Positions 35,120 through 44,223 of a DNA stretch of 64,000 nucleotides are shown piece after piece. The stretch lies in contig QKMZ01000006.1 in assembly GCA_003242885.1 (NCBI GenBank), forward strand, positions 744,001 to 808,000, read 5' to 3'. Source of the stretch: Candidatus Melainabacteria bacterium (GTDB taxonomy: Bacteria; Cyanobacteriota; Vampirovibrionia; Obscuribacterales; Obscuribacteraceae). How positions within the stretch are numbered: the stretch's first letter is position 1; every line of letters begins with the position of its first letter. The position numbers were made by a program, and so were the translations under genes. The notes under the pieces are model-generated. The model ran no database searches, was not told where the DNA came from, and saw only the letters and a program-made list of their open reading frames with translations.

Positions 35120-37810
35120 CTAGTGACCGCGTTTTACTTTTCTTTGTGGTGCCGGCTTCGCTGATTTTCCTTGGTCGCCAACTGAAGCAGTCGTGCTTTG
35201 TTTTGGATCGTCAGGAAGATCTATGCTCCCAATTCCTTTGCTGGGATGCGCAGGCGGAACGCCGATGATCAACTCATCACCTTCCCATTTACTCTTCATT
35301 ACGGGATTTTGCAACACCCCGCGATCTCGCATGACTTCTCGTTGAACTTCTTCATTCAAGTAGTTGAATGCATCGCCAAGTCTTGTCATTTTGCCGTTTT
35401 TTCTCAAGCCTTCTATCAAGTGCTTTGTGAACACACTTCCTTGATATCGCTTCGATTCCCAGGACCGTTGTTCTGGGCTGCTGGAGGAAAGTACTAATTG
35501 ACCCGTACCTTGTACTATCGACTCAACGTTTACGTTTGCAGCACGACCCAAACCTTTGGCGCTGGGTGCGGCGTTGCCGCTGTGGCAAGCATCAAGAAGA
35601 ACCATGACTCGGTCGCAATGCACACGCTCTTTGATGATGCGTGATAGATCTTGCATTGCTATGCCGGTGACATACAAATCGTTGACGTCGGTATCATGTG
35701 CCACCAGGTAGTTGACACCGCCAACGTCGAGACTTGACGGACTGCCGTGGCTCGAAAAATAGATAACCACTAGATCGTCAGGTTCAGCCACGCGTGGCAA
35801 CCATTTGTTGCCTAGCAGCGAGAGAATATTTGCACGAGTCGCAGTACTATCCGTGAGCAACTGCACATGATCTGGCGCGAAGTTTTTCTCCGTGACCAGA
35901 AAGTCGTAAAAGTCTTTGGCGTCTTTAGCACAATAGTGCAAGTTGATGCTGGAGTCTTTGAAATTGCTTATTCCGACGATGAGAGCCCATTTGTCGCGGA
36001 TAGGCTTGTTGTTGGAATTCTTTTGTGACGATCCGATTGCCGCAGAAGCCGCTTCTTCTATATTGCGGCTGACAACAACCGGCTCTTGTGATGCGCCTTG
36101 CTGCTGTTGCTGTGCAAGTTCTTCTGCTTGCTGCGCCGCACGCTTTCTCTTTTTGAATGATTCGATAGCGCGCTCTGCTTTGCGCGAAAGATCGCCGGTA
36201 AACGCACGCTCGTTCATACCAGTTACGGCTCTAGCCATGCGAGTATCGACAAGTATGGCGCCGGCTTCTTCTTGATTGGAAGAGTTGATTAAAACCTTCG
36301 CACAGTCTTCGAGATTGAAGATGGCGAACTTTCCTGTACCGTCTGCGCTGTTTTTGAGTTTTCCTAAAGCAGTTCGGAACAGTGCTTCAGCCTTTGTAGC
36401 CTGCCGTTTTTTTAAGTAGACGCGACCCAACATCATGTAGCTGTAGTACAGCTTCGGATCGTTCTTGCTCATTTGCTTCTCTTTAATCGCGAGTGCGCGT
36501 TTTTCCATCGCTTCGGCCGTATCGCCATTGTTCTCGCCTAGTTCAATCAAAGCTGACTGTTCTAAGAGGTCAGCCAGTGCAATGTCTTTTTCGCCTTTTG
36601 CTTCTTTGGCACTAATTGCCTCTTGAAGCTGCTGTTTTTTGTTCGCAACATATTGAGCGCCAAAGTTCTTCGCCTCGCCTATGTCGGAAACAGCACCACT
36701 GCTGTCGCCGATTGCCATTCTGGCCATTGCTCGAGTGTAAAAACCTTCAGCCGTTTTCTCTCCGTTAAGCGCAGCATCGAGATCTTTCTGTGCGCTGATG
36801 TATTCGCCCTGCGCAACGTATGCCGCCGCGCGATCCATGAGCGCCGGACTGTATTTTGGATTCTGGCGAATCGCTTCACTGAGGTCTACGATTGCACCTT
36901 TCGCATCGCCTTTGTTGAGTTTCAAATGTCCCAAATGATAACGCGTCGTTGCCTCATCAGCTTTCCATGCCGATGCTTCTTGTAAGTCAGCAATAGCTTT
37001 GTCGGTTTCGCCCAACTGTGCATACGCGAGTCCGCGCTGCAGGAAGTACTCTCCGTTTTTACGGCTACCTTTCAAATTTTTGCTGTAATAGGCGATCACC
37101 TGCTTGAAGTTTTCCTCGGCCGAGCCTTTGTTGCCCTTCTTCATCTGCACTTCCGCAAGCTGGAATCGCAATGCGGTGGCGCCGGACTTGTTCTTCTTGA
37201 GCAGATATTCGTAGTCTTCTATAGCGCCATCCAGGTCATTGGATAGCGCTCGGCAATCTGCACGTTCCTTAATTGCATCGAACGAACCAGGGTCGAGCTT
37301 TAGAGCTGTAGAGTAATCATTTATAGCCTTTTGATAATCGCCGATCTTCTTGTATGCGGCGGCACGATTCATAAGTGCTGAAGAGTTCTTCGGGCTCAAT
37401 CGCAAAGCTTGCGAATAGTCTTCGACAGCCGGCGCATAATCATTTTGCTTGGCGTGGAGTTCGCCGCGCTTGATGAAAGATTCAACCACGTTGGGGTTAA
37501 TCTTAATTGCCTGGTCATAGTCAGCCAGGGCACCTTCGTAGTCCTTCAGCTCTGAGCGTGCGGCTGCCCTGTTTAGGTAAGCTTCATAGACATTCGGGTT
37601 GTCCCGAAGAACCAGTGTAAATGACGCGACGGCGCTCTCATAGTCTTTTTTGACCATCTGGTACAGCCCGCGGGTCAAATCCTTCTGATAAGTCTTTGAG
37701 TCCGAGAATGCCGGCTGTGTCGCAGTGGTAAATCCGGTTACGAGAAAGACGCTCAAAGCCAGAGCTGTTGCGCCTATTCGGTAGAAGTCCTTCACTTTAT
37801 TGCCCCACAC
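35120..37810 (-). CDS. Exported TPR protein with C-terminal caspase (peptidase C14) domain
   Basis: About 896 residues from GTG 37810 (GTG 37795 is an alternative). The frame stays open to 38038, but that part overlaps the upstream symporter gene. A signal peptide (DFYRIGATALALSVFLVTGF...AFS) is followed by roughly ten tetratricopeptide repeats to residue 400, then further helical repeats. The caspase-like domain begins near 625 (KWALIVGISNFKDSSINL). Its catalytic dyad is intact: H688 in YFSSHGSP and C742 in LLDACHSGN. The bacterial orthocaspase/metacaspase type cleaves after Arg or Lys in studied members. A periplasmic or surface location is unusual for such proteases. Confidence 0.87.
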   Translation of the reverse strand: MWGNKVKDFYRIGATALALSVFLVTGFTTATQPAFSDSKTYQKDLTRGLYQMVKKDYESAVASFTLVLRDNPNVYEAYLNRAAARSELKDYEGALADYDQAIKINPNVVESFIKRGELHAKQNDYAPAVEDYSQALRLSPKNSSALMNRAAAYKKIGDYQKAINDYSTALKLDPGSFDAIKERADCRALSNDLDGAIEDYEYLLKKNKSGATALRFQLAEVQMKKGNKGSAEENFKQVIAYYSKNLKGSRKNGEYFLQRGLAYAQLGETDKAIADLQEASAWKADEATTRYHLGHLKLNKGDAKGAIVDLSEAIRQNPKYSPALMDRAAAYVAQGEYISAQKDLDAALNGEKTAEGFYTRAMARMAIGDSSGAVSDIGEAKNFGAQYVANKKQQLQEAISAKEAKGEKDIALADLLEQSALIELGENNGDTAEAMEKRALAIKEKQMSKNDPKLYYSYMMLGRVYLKKRQATKAEALFRTALGKLKNSADGTGKFAIFNLEDCAKVLINSSNQEEAGAILVDTRMARAVTGMNERAFTGDLSRKAERAIESFKKRKRAAQQAEELAQQQQQGASQEPVVVSRNIEEAASAAIGSSQKNSNNKPIRDKWALIVGISNFKDSSINLHYCAKDAKDFYDFLVTEKNFAPDHVQLLTDSTATRANILSLLGNKWLPRVAEPDDLVVIYFSSHGSPSSLDVGGVNYLVAHDTDVNDLYVTGIAMQDLSRIIKERVHCDRVMVLLDACHSGNAAPSAKGLGRAANVNVESIVQGTGQLVLSSSSPEQRSWESKRYQGSVFTKHLIEGLRKNGKMTRLGDAFNYLNEEVQREVMRDRGVLQNPVMKSKWEGDELIIGVPPAHPSKGIGSIDLPDDPKQSTTASVGDQGKSAKPAPQRKVKRGH

Positions 37811-37908
37811 TGAAGGTATCGAATGATTTGCTTTGCGTACGTTAGTACACGAGACTCCAGCCTTTTTATTCCCTAAAAAGCACTCCTGGCAAACAGGAAT
37901 ACTTAGGC

Positions 37909-39561
37909 CTACTGGCTTTCTGCTCTTTTTAGGGAGGGAAAGAGGCAGGCGCAGCCGAAAGTCGTGAGCGCGCCGACGAAAATCCGGAAGGGGAAGGCGA
38001 TTTGGGGAATTTGAAAACTCGCTTTTATCGACAGGCATTGACAGATCATGTCGGGCAACCCCGAAAGAACCGCGACTGCTGCAAACCCGACCCCCATGGC
38101 GATAAGATTGCCGACGTCATTGCCCCTGTTCTTGGTCAGTAAGCCGACGAGAAAAATCCCCAGCAATGAGCCGTATGTATAACCGAAAATGCCGAGGACA
38201 ATTGGAATTATCCGCGACTCCGGATGTTCAATTACAAAGTAAGCGGTTGCACCTGCGACGACGATCATTAAGGCGGCAAAAACATAGGTAAATCGGCGAA
38301 CAACTTGTACGTCGGCGCTTTCTTCTTCGCCCGCTGAAACCTCTTCAAAAGCAGGGTCTTCGGCCCCGTTCGCTGTGTCTGAAAGTCTCGAACGCGATGA
38401 TTTATGCCAGTCGCGAGTGTAGCTGGTTGCGAGTGCGTTTAATGCTGCGCTCAGCGAGCCCATAGAAGTGGCAAAAATTCCTGCAATTAGCAGACCGCGA
38501 AGTCCAACCGGAAGGTCTTGCAAAATGAAGTATGCGAAAACTTCGTTTGTTTTTGCCGGTAAGTTTGGATCGTTGTGAGCTTGAAAATACAGGCTCATGA
38601 GAATGCCAATCGTCAGGAATATAAAACCAATAGGCAAATCTGCGATTCCGGAAAGTACAAGAGACAAGCGACTTCTTTTATAGTCCGGTGCTGTAAGCAT
38701 GCGCTGCACCATATCTTGGTCCGTTCCGTGTGTAGCAAGAGTGGTAAATGTCATGCCGACTAGCGCCGCCCAAATGGTGTATTCAGACGTAAAAATATTT
38801 ACTAAATTGTTCGAGAATGATTCACCAGCAGTGGTGCCACTGGTGATCAACGATAGTTTGCCACTGTTAATCAGTTCATTTAGTGTATCGAGCTTGCCGA
38901 GACTTTTTAGCTCGCTTAGCAATACTAAGATTGCACCAATGGCACCAGAAAACATGACTGTTGATTGAATGCAATCCGTCCAGATAACTGCTTTGATACC
39001 ACCCATAGAGGTGTATATAGCTGTAAGGACCGTGATTATGATTATGGAAGCCATGTATATCGCCAACTGTTCGCCGTGAGTGGGTGGAGCGCCTCGCACG
39101 ATAGTAAATCCAACTGCAAGTACGATTGCAGCAACGTAAAGTCTCGCTCCCGATGCGAGAGTTCGCGTGAGAAGAAAAATCGCTGAGGCAGCCTTGCGAG
39201 TCTTTTCTCCAAACCGCCATTGCAGAAATTCGTAAATCGAAAACACCTTTAAGTCATAGAAAGGTTTTATGAAAAGAAACGCGACGATTATGCGGCCGAT
39301 AATGGTGCCAAATACCAGTTGCAAAAACGTGTAGTTGATAAGCTTGTATCCTTCACCAGGCGTACCCAGAAATGTGGCGGCACTCGTCTCAGCGGCAATG
39401 ATTGAAGCTAGAACGGCCCACCACGGAATTGATCTGCCGCCAAGCGCGAATGACTCTAAGCTCTTTTCCTTTTCTGCAAATCTCAAGCCGACAAACATGA
39501 CCGCGGCAAAGTACGCCAGGATTACTGCGATGTCGATGGCAATTTGAAATCCTGAATTCAT
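37909..39561 (-). CDS. Sodium:solute symporter (SSS family)
   Basis: About 550 residues with some 13-14 membrane helices. Family features: AEKEKSLESFALGGRSIPWWAVLASIIAAETSAATFLGTPGEGY at the N-terminus, YTSMGGIKAVIWTDCIQ, THGTDQDMVQRMLTAP, and GLLIAGIFATSMGSLSAALNALATSYTRD, which contains the sodium-site Ser/Thr region. The pattern is closest to the sialic acid/inositol/glucose-type SSS transporters, but the solute cannot be fixed. ATG 39561 is used, and ATG 39597 is an in-frame alternative. Its stop is about 100 bp before the start of the TPR-caspase gene on the same strand. Confidence 0.9.
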   Translation of the reverse strand: MNSGFQIAIDIAVILAYFAAVMFVGLRFAEKEKSLESFALGGRSIPWWAVLASIIAAETSAATFLGTPGEGYKLINYTFLQLVFGTIIGRIIVAFLFIKPFYDLKVFSIYEFLQWRFGEKTRKAASAIFLLTRTLASGARLYVAAIVLAVGFTIVRGAPPTHGEQLAIYMASIIIITVLTAIYTSMGGIKAVIWTDCIQSTVMFSGAIGAILVLLSELKSLGKLDTLNELINSGKLSLITSGTTAGESFSNNLVNIFTSEYTIWAALVGMTFTTLATHGTDQDMVQRMLTAPDYKRSRLSLVLSGIADLPIGFIFLTIGILMSLYFQAHNDPNLPAKTNEVFAYFILQDLPVGLRGLLIAGIFATSMGSLSAALNALATSYTRDWHKSSRSRLSDTANGAEDPAFEEVSAGEEESADVQVVRRFTYVFAALMIVVAGATAYFVIEHPESRIIPIVLGIFGYTYGSLLGIFLVGLLTKNRGNDVGNLIAMGVGFAAVAVLSGLPDMICQCLSIKASFQIPQIAFPFRIFVGALTTFGCACLFPSLKRAESQ

Positions 39562-39699
39562 CGTCCCGGATAGATCTATACGCCCGCGTGTCATCAATCA
39601 TTTTACCGATTGTGAGAGCGAGAACAGCGGTTTTCTAAAGGAACGTTCTGATTCGAGGAATCCGTGCCCTGCCATTGCATTGTCGCTAACGTTATAGTG

Positions 39700-41742
39700 T
39701 TACCTTGGCGATTGCAGGAGGTGGTCGGATGCCAGCCATTCTTCAACGTAAATCTTCTCGAATGCATTAGAAAAGGCGTTTACGGATAAGGTTGTCGAAC
39801 CATCTGAATTGCGATGTGTGGGGTCGGAGAAATTGTCTGCGCTATTGTCCCTCAGTGGATCGCTAACCGTCACGCGACCATTCTTGTTGTCGAGATTGAC
39901 GATTCCGCATACTGCGCTTTTGGAGATGAATCGATTTCCAATCATTCTTGGGCTGTTTCGTTCACCCACAGCGATCATGGTGCGACGTTGTTTGAATACG
40001 TCGCGCATGAATATGTTCAATTCTGTAAGCTGCATATCTGTTGTGCTAACCCATCGACCACCTTGTCCAGTCAATAGCTTGCAAATACGTTCTACCGCAT
40101 GCAAATGGTCGAGGTCAGATGCATTTTTCCTTTCGGATTCGTATTGTTTAAAAGCGTTTTCGATCACAGCCATCCAGAAGCCATATTTACTTCCGTGCAC
40201 ATATTCGGCAAGACAACTACTGCTTGGAGCGCTGACGATAACTGGGGTTTGTTCTCCAGGAAAAGCGACTTTAAATTTGCCGTCTACCGTTTGGCTAATC
40301 ATGCGAAGAATTATATGCGGACATTGAACAATCATTGATTCAAAGATTGAATAGAATACGTTCAAGAGCGGGTCGCTGACGCGACGCTGGATAGCTTGCG
40401 GCAAAATACTGTCTATCGGATTGGAAGGATCAACGAAGAGTGTGCGGGTTGTCGTCTCTCCAGCTTGCCAACACTCGTCCGAGCCCCACCCGGCGATCTT
40501 GATCTGACCTTGGATTTGTTTTTTATATCCAGCTTTGAAGTGTTGAACGAAATCAGTGCGGTTAAGGTAACTTGCTTTAGAAATTAGCAACGCGTTTTTG
40601 CTTTCGAATTGGTTACGCATTTCCTCATACATAGTCTGCAACACAACTTTGGAAACATTATCGCGCTGGTGGCGTTTGTCATAAGCCAATCGAACTTGAT
40701 CAAGCGTAACAGTGCCTGTTTCTGATGTGCACAATTCATCGAAAAGTGTCTGCACCAACTTCACAATATGTGGTGGCGCTTCGCATCGAGACTCTTGCTC
40801 CGCTTTTGTTGTTTCATCAAATGCCAGAATGTCGTCAATGGTTATGCCTGTTCCTTGCCGGCAAAGGGCATGGCGCCTGCTTGCGCAAATGGCATCAAAA
40901 TGAGATTGCATCATAGATATCAATTGAATTGCATCGGACTCATTCCAAATTTGGCGTGCTGCAAGTTCGAGTTCTTCCTTGCTCAAACTAGAGTCCTGAT
41001 TCTTATCGATACTTCTAAAAATTGCGAAAAGCGTGCGCTTCAAATCAAAACCTGCAGTAAATGGCGTCCATACAACAATGCGCCCACTGAGCGCACATGT
41101 TTGAATTACACCCGCTGCACTGATGACCTGGTATGTTCCATCTGGAATCACAACCATCGACATCTCGCAAGTCTGTCCTTCTGCGGATTTCCATGTAGAG
41201 ATATTTTGATGATCCGGTTGGGTAACGCGAACCCATTCCATTCCATCTCTATCGAGCACGCGAACCAATCGCTCTGATTCGTCGTATTCGAATTCAGCAA
41301 CACTTCTGTCCGGGTACTGGATGCGGTGCGGTCTGATATTCCATCGTCCAAATGAAATTACAGCACCACTTTCGTCAATTGCCGTCCGTGAAATTGCTTG
41401 TGGAGCAATAGGGGAAATTGGCTGCGCAACCTGTTGCGGAGCAACTTGCTGCGTTATTTGAGAAACTACATCGGAAGAGAATGTCTCAAGCGGTGCACAA
41501 GCTGTGGACATTGGTGTGGATTCAGCTAAATGCGTACCTATCGCAGGAGTCGGAGCATTTATCGTGGATGTTGGCGGCGAATTGATTTCGCTTGCCGGTG
41601 GCGCACTTGTCGCGCTCGTCGAAAAGTCGAAACTGAACGTCGACTCGAAAACAGGCTGGAAAAATTCGTAGACAAATTCGCCTGGTGCTAATTCCTTTTT
41701 GTCTTGGTTATCTTGCGATGACGCTTGTGTTGATTGATTCAT
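39700..41742 (-). CDS. EF-hand protein with an apparently inactive calpain-like domain
   Basis: About 680 residues from ATG 41742 (MNQSTQ). The N-terminal 130 residues are disordered (Ser/Thr/Pro/Gln/Ala). A short beta domain with YD-repeat-like features (RIQYPDRSVAEFEYDESERLVRVLDRDG) follows. A canonical EF-hand loop occurs near 265 (DKNQDSSLSKEE), with further helical pairs after it. From about 450 the sequence follows the calpain core: VSDPLLNVFYSIFES where calpains have GDCW.LAALA, then DGKFKVAFPGEQTPVIVS, FWMAVIENAFKQY and SAVCGIVNLDNKNGRVTVSDP where HAY...V.NPWG is expected. The catalytic Cys and His positions appear lost. No signal peptide. It is probably a calcium-responsive binding protein. 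Confidence 0.6.
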   Translation of the reverse strand: MNQSTQASSQDNQDKKELAPGEFVYEFFQPVFESTFSFDFSTSATSAPPASEINSPPTSTINAPTPAIGTHLAESTPMSTACAPLETFSSDVVSQITQQVAPQQVAQPISPIAPQAISRTAIDESGAVISFGRWNIRPHRIQYPDRSVAEFEYDESERLVRVLDRDGMEWVRVTQPDHQNISTWKSAEGQTCEMSMVVIPDGTYQVISAAGVIQTCALSGRIVVWTPFTAGFDLKRTLFAIFRSIDKNQDSSLSKEELELAARQIWNESDAIQLISMMQSHFDAICASRRHALCRQGTGITIDDILAFDETTKAEQESRCEAPPHIVKLVQTLFDELCTSETGTVTLDQVRLAYDKRHQRDNVSKVVLQTMYEEMRNQFESKNALLISKASYLNRTDFVQHFKAGYKKQIQGQIKIAGWGSDECWQAGETTTRTLFVDPSNPIDSILPQAIQRRVSDPLLNVFYSIFESMIVQCPHIILRMISQTVDGKFKVAFPGEQTPVIVSAPSSSCLAEYVHGSKYGFWMAVIENAFKQYESERKNASDLDHLHAVERICKLLTGQGGRWVSTTDMQLTELNIFMRDVFKQRRTMIAVGERNSPRMIGNRFISKSAVCGIVNLDNKNGRVTVSDPLRDNSADNFSDPTHRNSDGSTTLSVNAFSNAFEKIYVEEWLASDHLLQSPR

Positions 41743-41963
41743 TGTGTAATATCCACCGCCGTTGGCTGGTGAGCCACCGCGGTAAGAGGTGTATGCAGAG
41801 AGGGAAAGATTGTTTTTACAACGTATCACGACAATTACGTGAATTAGCAGTTCTTAACAACGTGCTAATTATCACTAAAGTTGCTGCGCGAAAGTCTTTC
41901 GCTATTGTTGTTCAACGACGAATTTTGCTGATTGATCTATATAAATAGGTTCAATAGAAAGAA

Positions 41964-43250
41964 CTACGCGACAGCTGTTCCGCCGTTTTGCTTCTTGAAG
42001 TTTTCTACGACGCCTTTTACCGTTGCGACATACTGGCGCTCGTTATTGCCGTCGCTCGACGGTGCGTACACGCCTATCACCTGAGACATCGTTTCCAGTC
42101 CGCGTTTTTGTACATAGCTTTCGTCGATCAGGCGCGCCCAATCGCGAGCACCCTCTGCCCATGTTTCGTACTTGCGGAAAGTTCCGTCCGACTGGTGGGA
42201 TTCAGGCGATGTACCTTTGATGTTTCCTAAGCTGTGATTGCCGTTGGCGCGACCATATTTACCGCATGTCGATTCTTGCAAGAAGAAACCGACCGCGACT
42301 GCCGGGTCAATGCCACGATTGGTGCAAGCATCATAAAGTGCCTGTGAAAAACCTTCTTCCTTCGCAGCCGGAGAACCCATCTTTGTAAGGAATTCTTGGA
42401 TCTGATCAACAGTACATGAGGGCGGTCCTTTGATATTCAAGTCGCCTGCGACCGGCGCTGGAATTGCCGAACGGTCGATTGGTCCACCAGTATTATCAAG
42501 GCTGCCATCTCTGTAGCCACCTTGAGGCGCAGAGCCGATATTGCTGTTGCCGATGCGCTCTCCACCGCCCGGGCTTCCGCCTCCAGGACTTCCACCACCA
42601 GGGCTGGCAATCTGTTGCGGCATTTCGCGTGGTGCTGCGGCTTGTTGAACTGGCGCTTCTTGCTGAATTTGCGGCATTTCTACTTTGGGTTGAGCCTGCT
42701 GCTGAGGCGCCGGAACATCCACGTCTGCCGTCTGAGCGGTGTGCAGCATGCCTTTCAGGAATTCAGGTATGCCGGTAGCGCCAGGATTGGCCTTTTGCCA
42801 GTAGAAGATCTTTTCTTGAACTGCGGCCACTTGCAGTTGTTGAGCAACCTTTTTTGCCGCTTCCAAGCCTTGTTTGCTGTCGACCTGTACGGTTATTGAG
42901 CCGTCAGGGTTCGGCGTAGTCTTGGCTGGGTTTTTCACCATTTTGCCGTCGTCGCCCACGATATAGTCTGGGACTTGTCCGCTGGCTGCGGTGACGAATT
43001 TGACGTTTTTATCGCCTGCTGTCCACTCGCTGATTTGCGACCAGGCCGCGGCGTCAATGCCGGCTGGTGGCGGTGGAGCATCTATGGGACGAATGAATAA
43101 AGAGCTCGCGAAAGACTCTGAAACGCTCGGTTTGGCGAATGAGGTACTTTGGAAATCGCCCTGAAATGCTGCAGTGGCGGTACTTGCAGCCAACGAGTCG
43201 GATGCAGGCACAGAACTGATTGATGCGTCAAAATTGGAATTAGCGACCAC
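41964..43250 (-). CDS. Glucosaminidase-domain protein (peptidoglycan hydrolase-like)
   Basis: A 428-residue protein starting at GTG 43250 with GAGG upstream. Residues 1-65 are Ser/Ala-rich, residues 85-150 form a small alpha/beta region, and residues 170-265 are Gln/Pro/Ala-rich with (GGGSP)n. Residues 285-420 form a lysozyme-like glucosaminidase domain: GIDPAVAVGFFLQESTCGKYG, with the catalytic Glu in LQEST, then HSLGNIKG, FRKYETWAEGARDWARLI and VIGVYAPSSDGNNERQYVATV. Such domains cleave peptidoglycan glycan strands. There is no classical signal peptide, so export may use another route or accompany lysis. It lies 222 bp upstream of the calpain-like gene on the same strand. Confidence 0.83.
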   Translation of the reverse strand: MVANSNFDASISSVPASDSLAASTATAAFQGDFQSTSFAKPSVSESFASSLFIRPIDAPPPPAGIDAAAWSQISEWTAGDKNVKFVTAASGQVPDYIVGDDGKMVKNPAKTTPNPDGSITVQVDSKQGLEAAKKVAQQLQVAAVQEKIFYWQKANPGATGIPEFLKGMLHTAQTADVDVPAPQQQAQPKVEMPQIQQEAPVQQAAAPREMPQQIASPGGGSPGGGSPGGGERIGNSNIGSAPQGGYRDGSLDNTGGPIDRSAIPAPVAGDLNIKGPPSCTVDQIQEFLTKMGSPAAKEEGFSQALYDACTNRGIDPAVAVGFFLQESTCGKYGRANGNHSLGNIKGTSPESHQSDGTFRKYETWAEGARDWARLIDESYVQKRGLETMSQVIGVYAPSSDGNNERQYVATVKGVVENFKKQNGGTAVA

Positions 43251-43406
43251 TACACGTGCCTCGTAGGACTGGCCTGCGTCGTATCTGTATAGGAAGCTTA
43301 GGGGCTATTTTGAGGGAGTATAGATCTGGCCTATGACCATGTCTATCGTAGAAATCCCATGGGCTGATGCTTCCGGGTTTTCGTCATCAGTTGCCGCCAG
43401 CCGTTT

Positions 43407-43988
43407 CTAGAGTAGGCTCCAAACATCACTTTGGTGTGATCTTCTGAGGTGCATGAACTGGCAGTTGTTGATTTCGCCGTATGGCAGCTCCAGATGACGG
43501 GCGACCCTGTGCCAAACTCCGCCATGGGCAACGATAAGGACTGGTCCCGGGTGGGAAAGGGAGATGTCTAAACCTTTTTTGACGCGGGAGGCGAATTCGT
43601 CATTGCTCTCGCCACCGGGCGGATTTCCGACTCTAAAGTCTAGTTCGTGCCAGGAGCGGCGCTCCCATTCTCCCAAGAACCACTCTTTCAACTCTTCGAC
43701 TATGACGACCGGCGCTTTGATTACTTCGTTGATGATTTCGGCTGTTTGACGCGCTCTAATCATCGGGCTCACGCAAATTGTTTTGACTGCGCGCAGATGC
43801 TCAACGGCTTCACTTTCAGCCAGAGCGCGAGCTTGAGACATGCCGGTCGCGTTTAATTCAATGTCCCAGCCTGCTCCCGCCGCCAGTTCAGCTAGATTGG
43901 CGTCGGTTTGTCCATGCCTGACGAAGAAGAATTTCTCCTCCAAAATCTCACGGATTATGGGTTCATCTTGTTCGATTTGCTGTGACAT
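43407..43988 (-). CDS. Histidine phosphatase-family protein
   Basis: A 193-residue enzyme with FVRHGQTDANLAE (phosphohistidine), ICVSPMIRARQTAEII, EWFLGEWERRSWHEL and LIVAHGGVWHRVA (second catalytic His). GGAG precedes the ATG at 43988. It belongs to the phosphoglycerate mutase-like branch. The substrate is unknown. It is divergent from the sedolisin gene. It differs clearly from the other family member at 29.8-30.4 kb in length and linker regions. Confidence 0.92.
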   Translation of the reverse strand: MSQQIEQDEPIIREILEEKFFFVRHGQTDANLAELAAGAGWDIELNATGMSQARALAESEAVEHLRAVKTICVSPMIRARQTAEIINEVIKAPVVIVEELKEWFLGEWERRSWHELDFRVGNPPGGESNDEFASRVKKGLDISLSHPGPVLIVAHGGVWHRVARHLELPYGEINNCQFMHLRRSHQSDVWSLL

Positions 43989-44223
43989 GGAACGTCTCCG
44001 CTGTTGGACCGTACAAGACTACCAGAAAAGCCGAAAAACGCCCGCCTGCCGCCTGCTTAACTTTGCTTTCAGAAAACTTTCGGGAAGCGTAGTTTTCCCA
44101 ATGACATTTGCTTTCGCCGGCCTTATGCTGCCACTGTCCAACTTCGGATGCCCCCTTCTCACAGAACCCCGTCGCAAGCGAGGGGTTGACTTGTGGCACT
44201 TAATTTTTTGCGAGGCAAAATTC

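Noticed and set aside
37811..38038. N-terminal extension of the TPR-caspase frame
   Set aside because: It overlaps the 3' end of the symporter gene and would bury the signal peptide about 80 residues inside the protein.
43840..44223. N-terminal extension of the sedolisin frame
   Set aside because: It runs antisense through the histidine phosphatase gene. ATG 44224 has a ribosome-binding site and starts a plausible protein.
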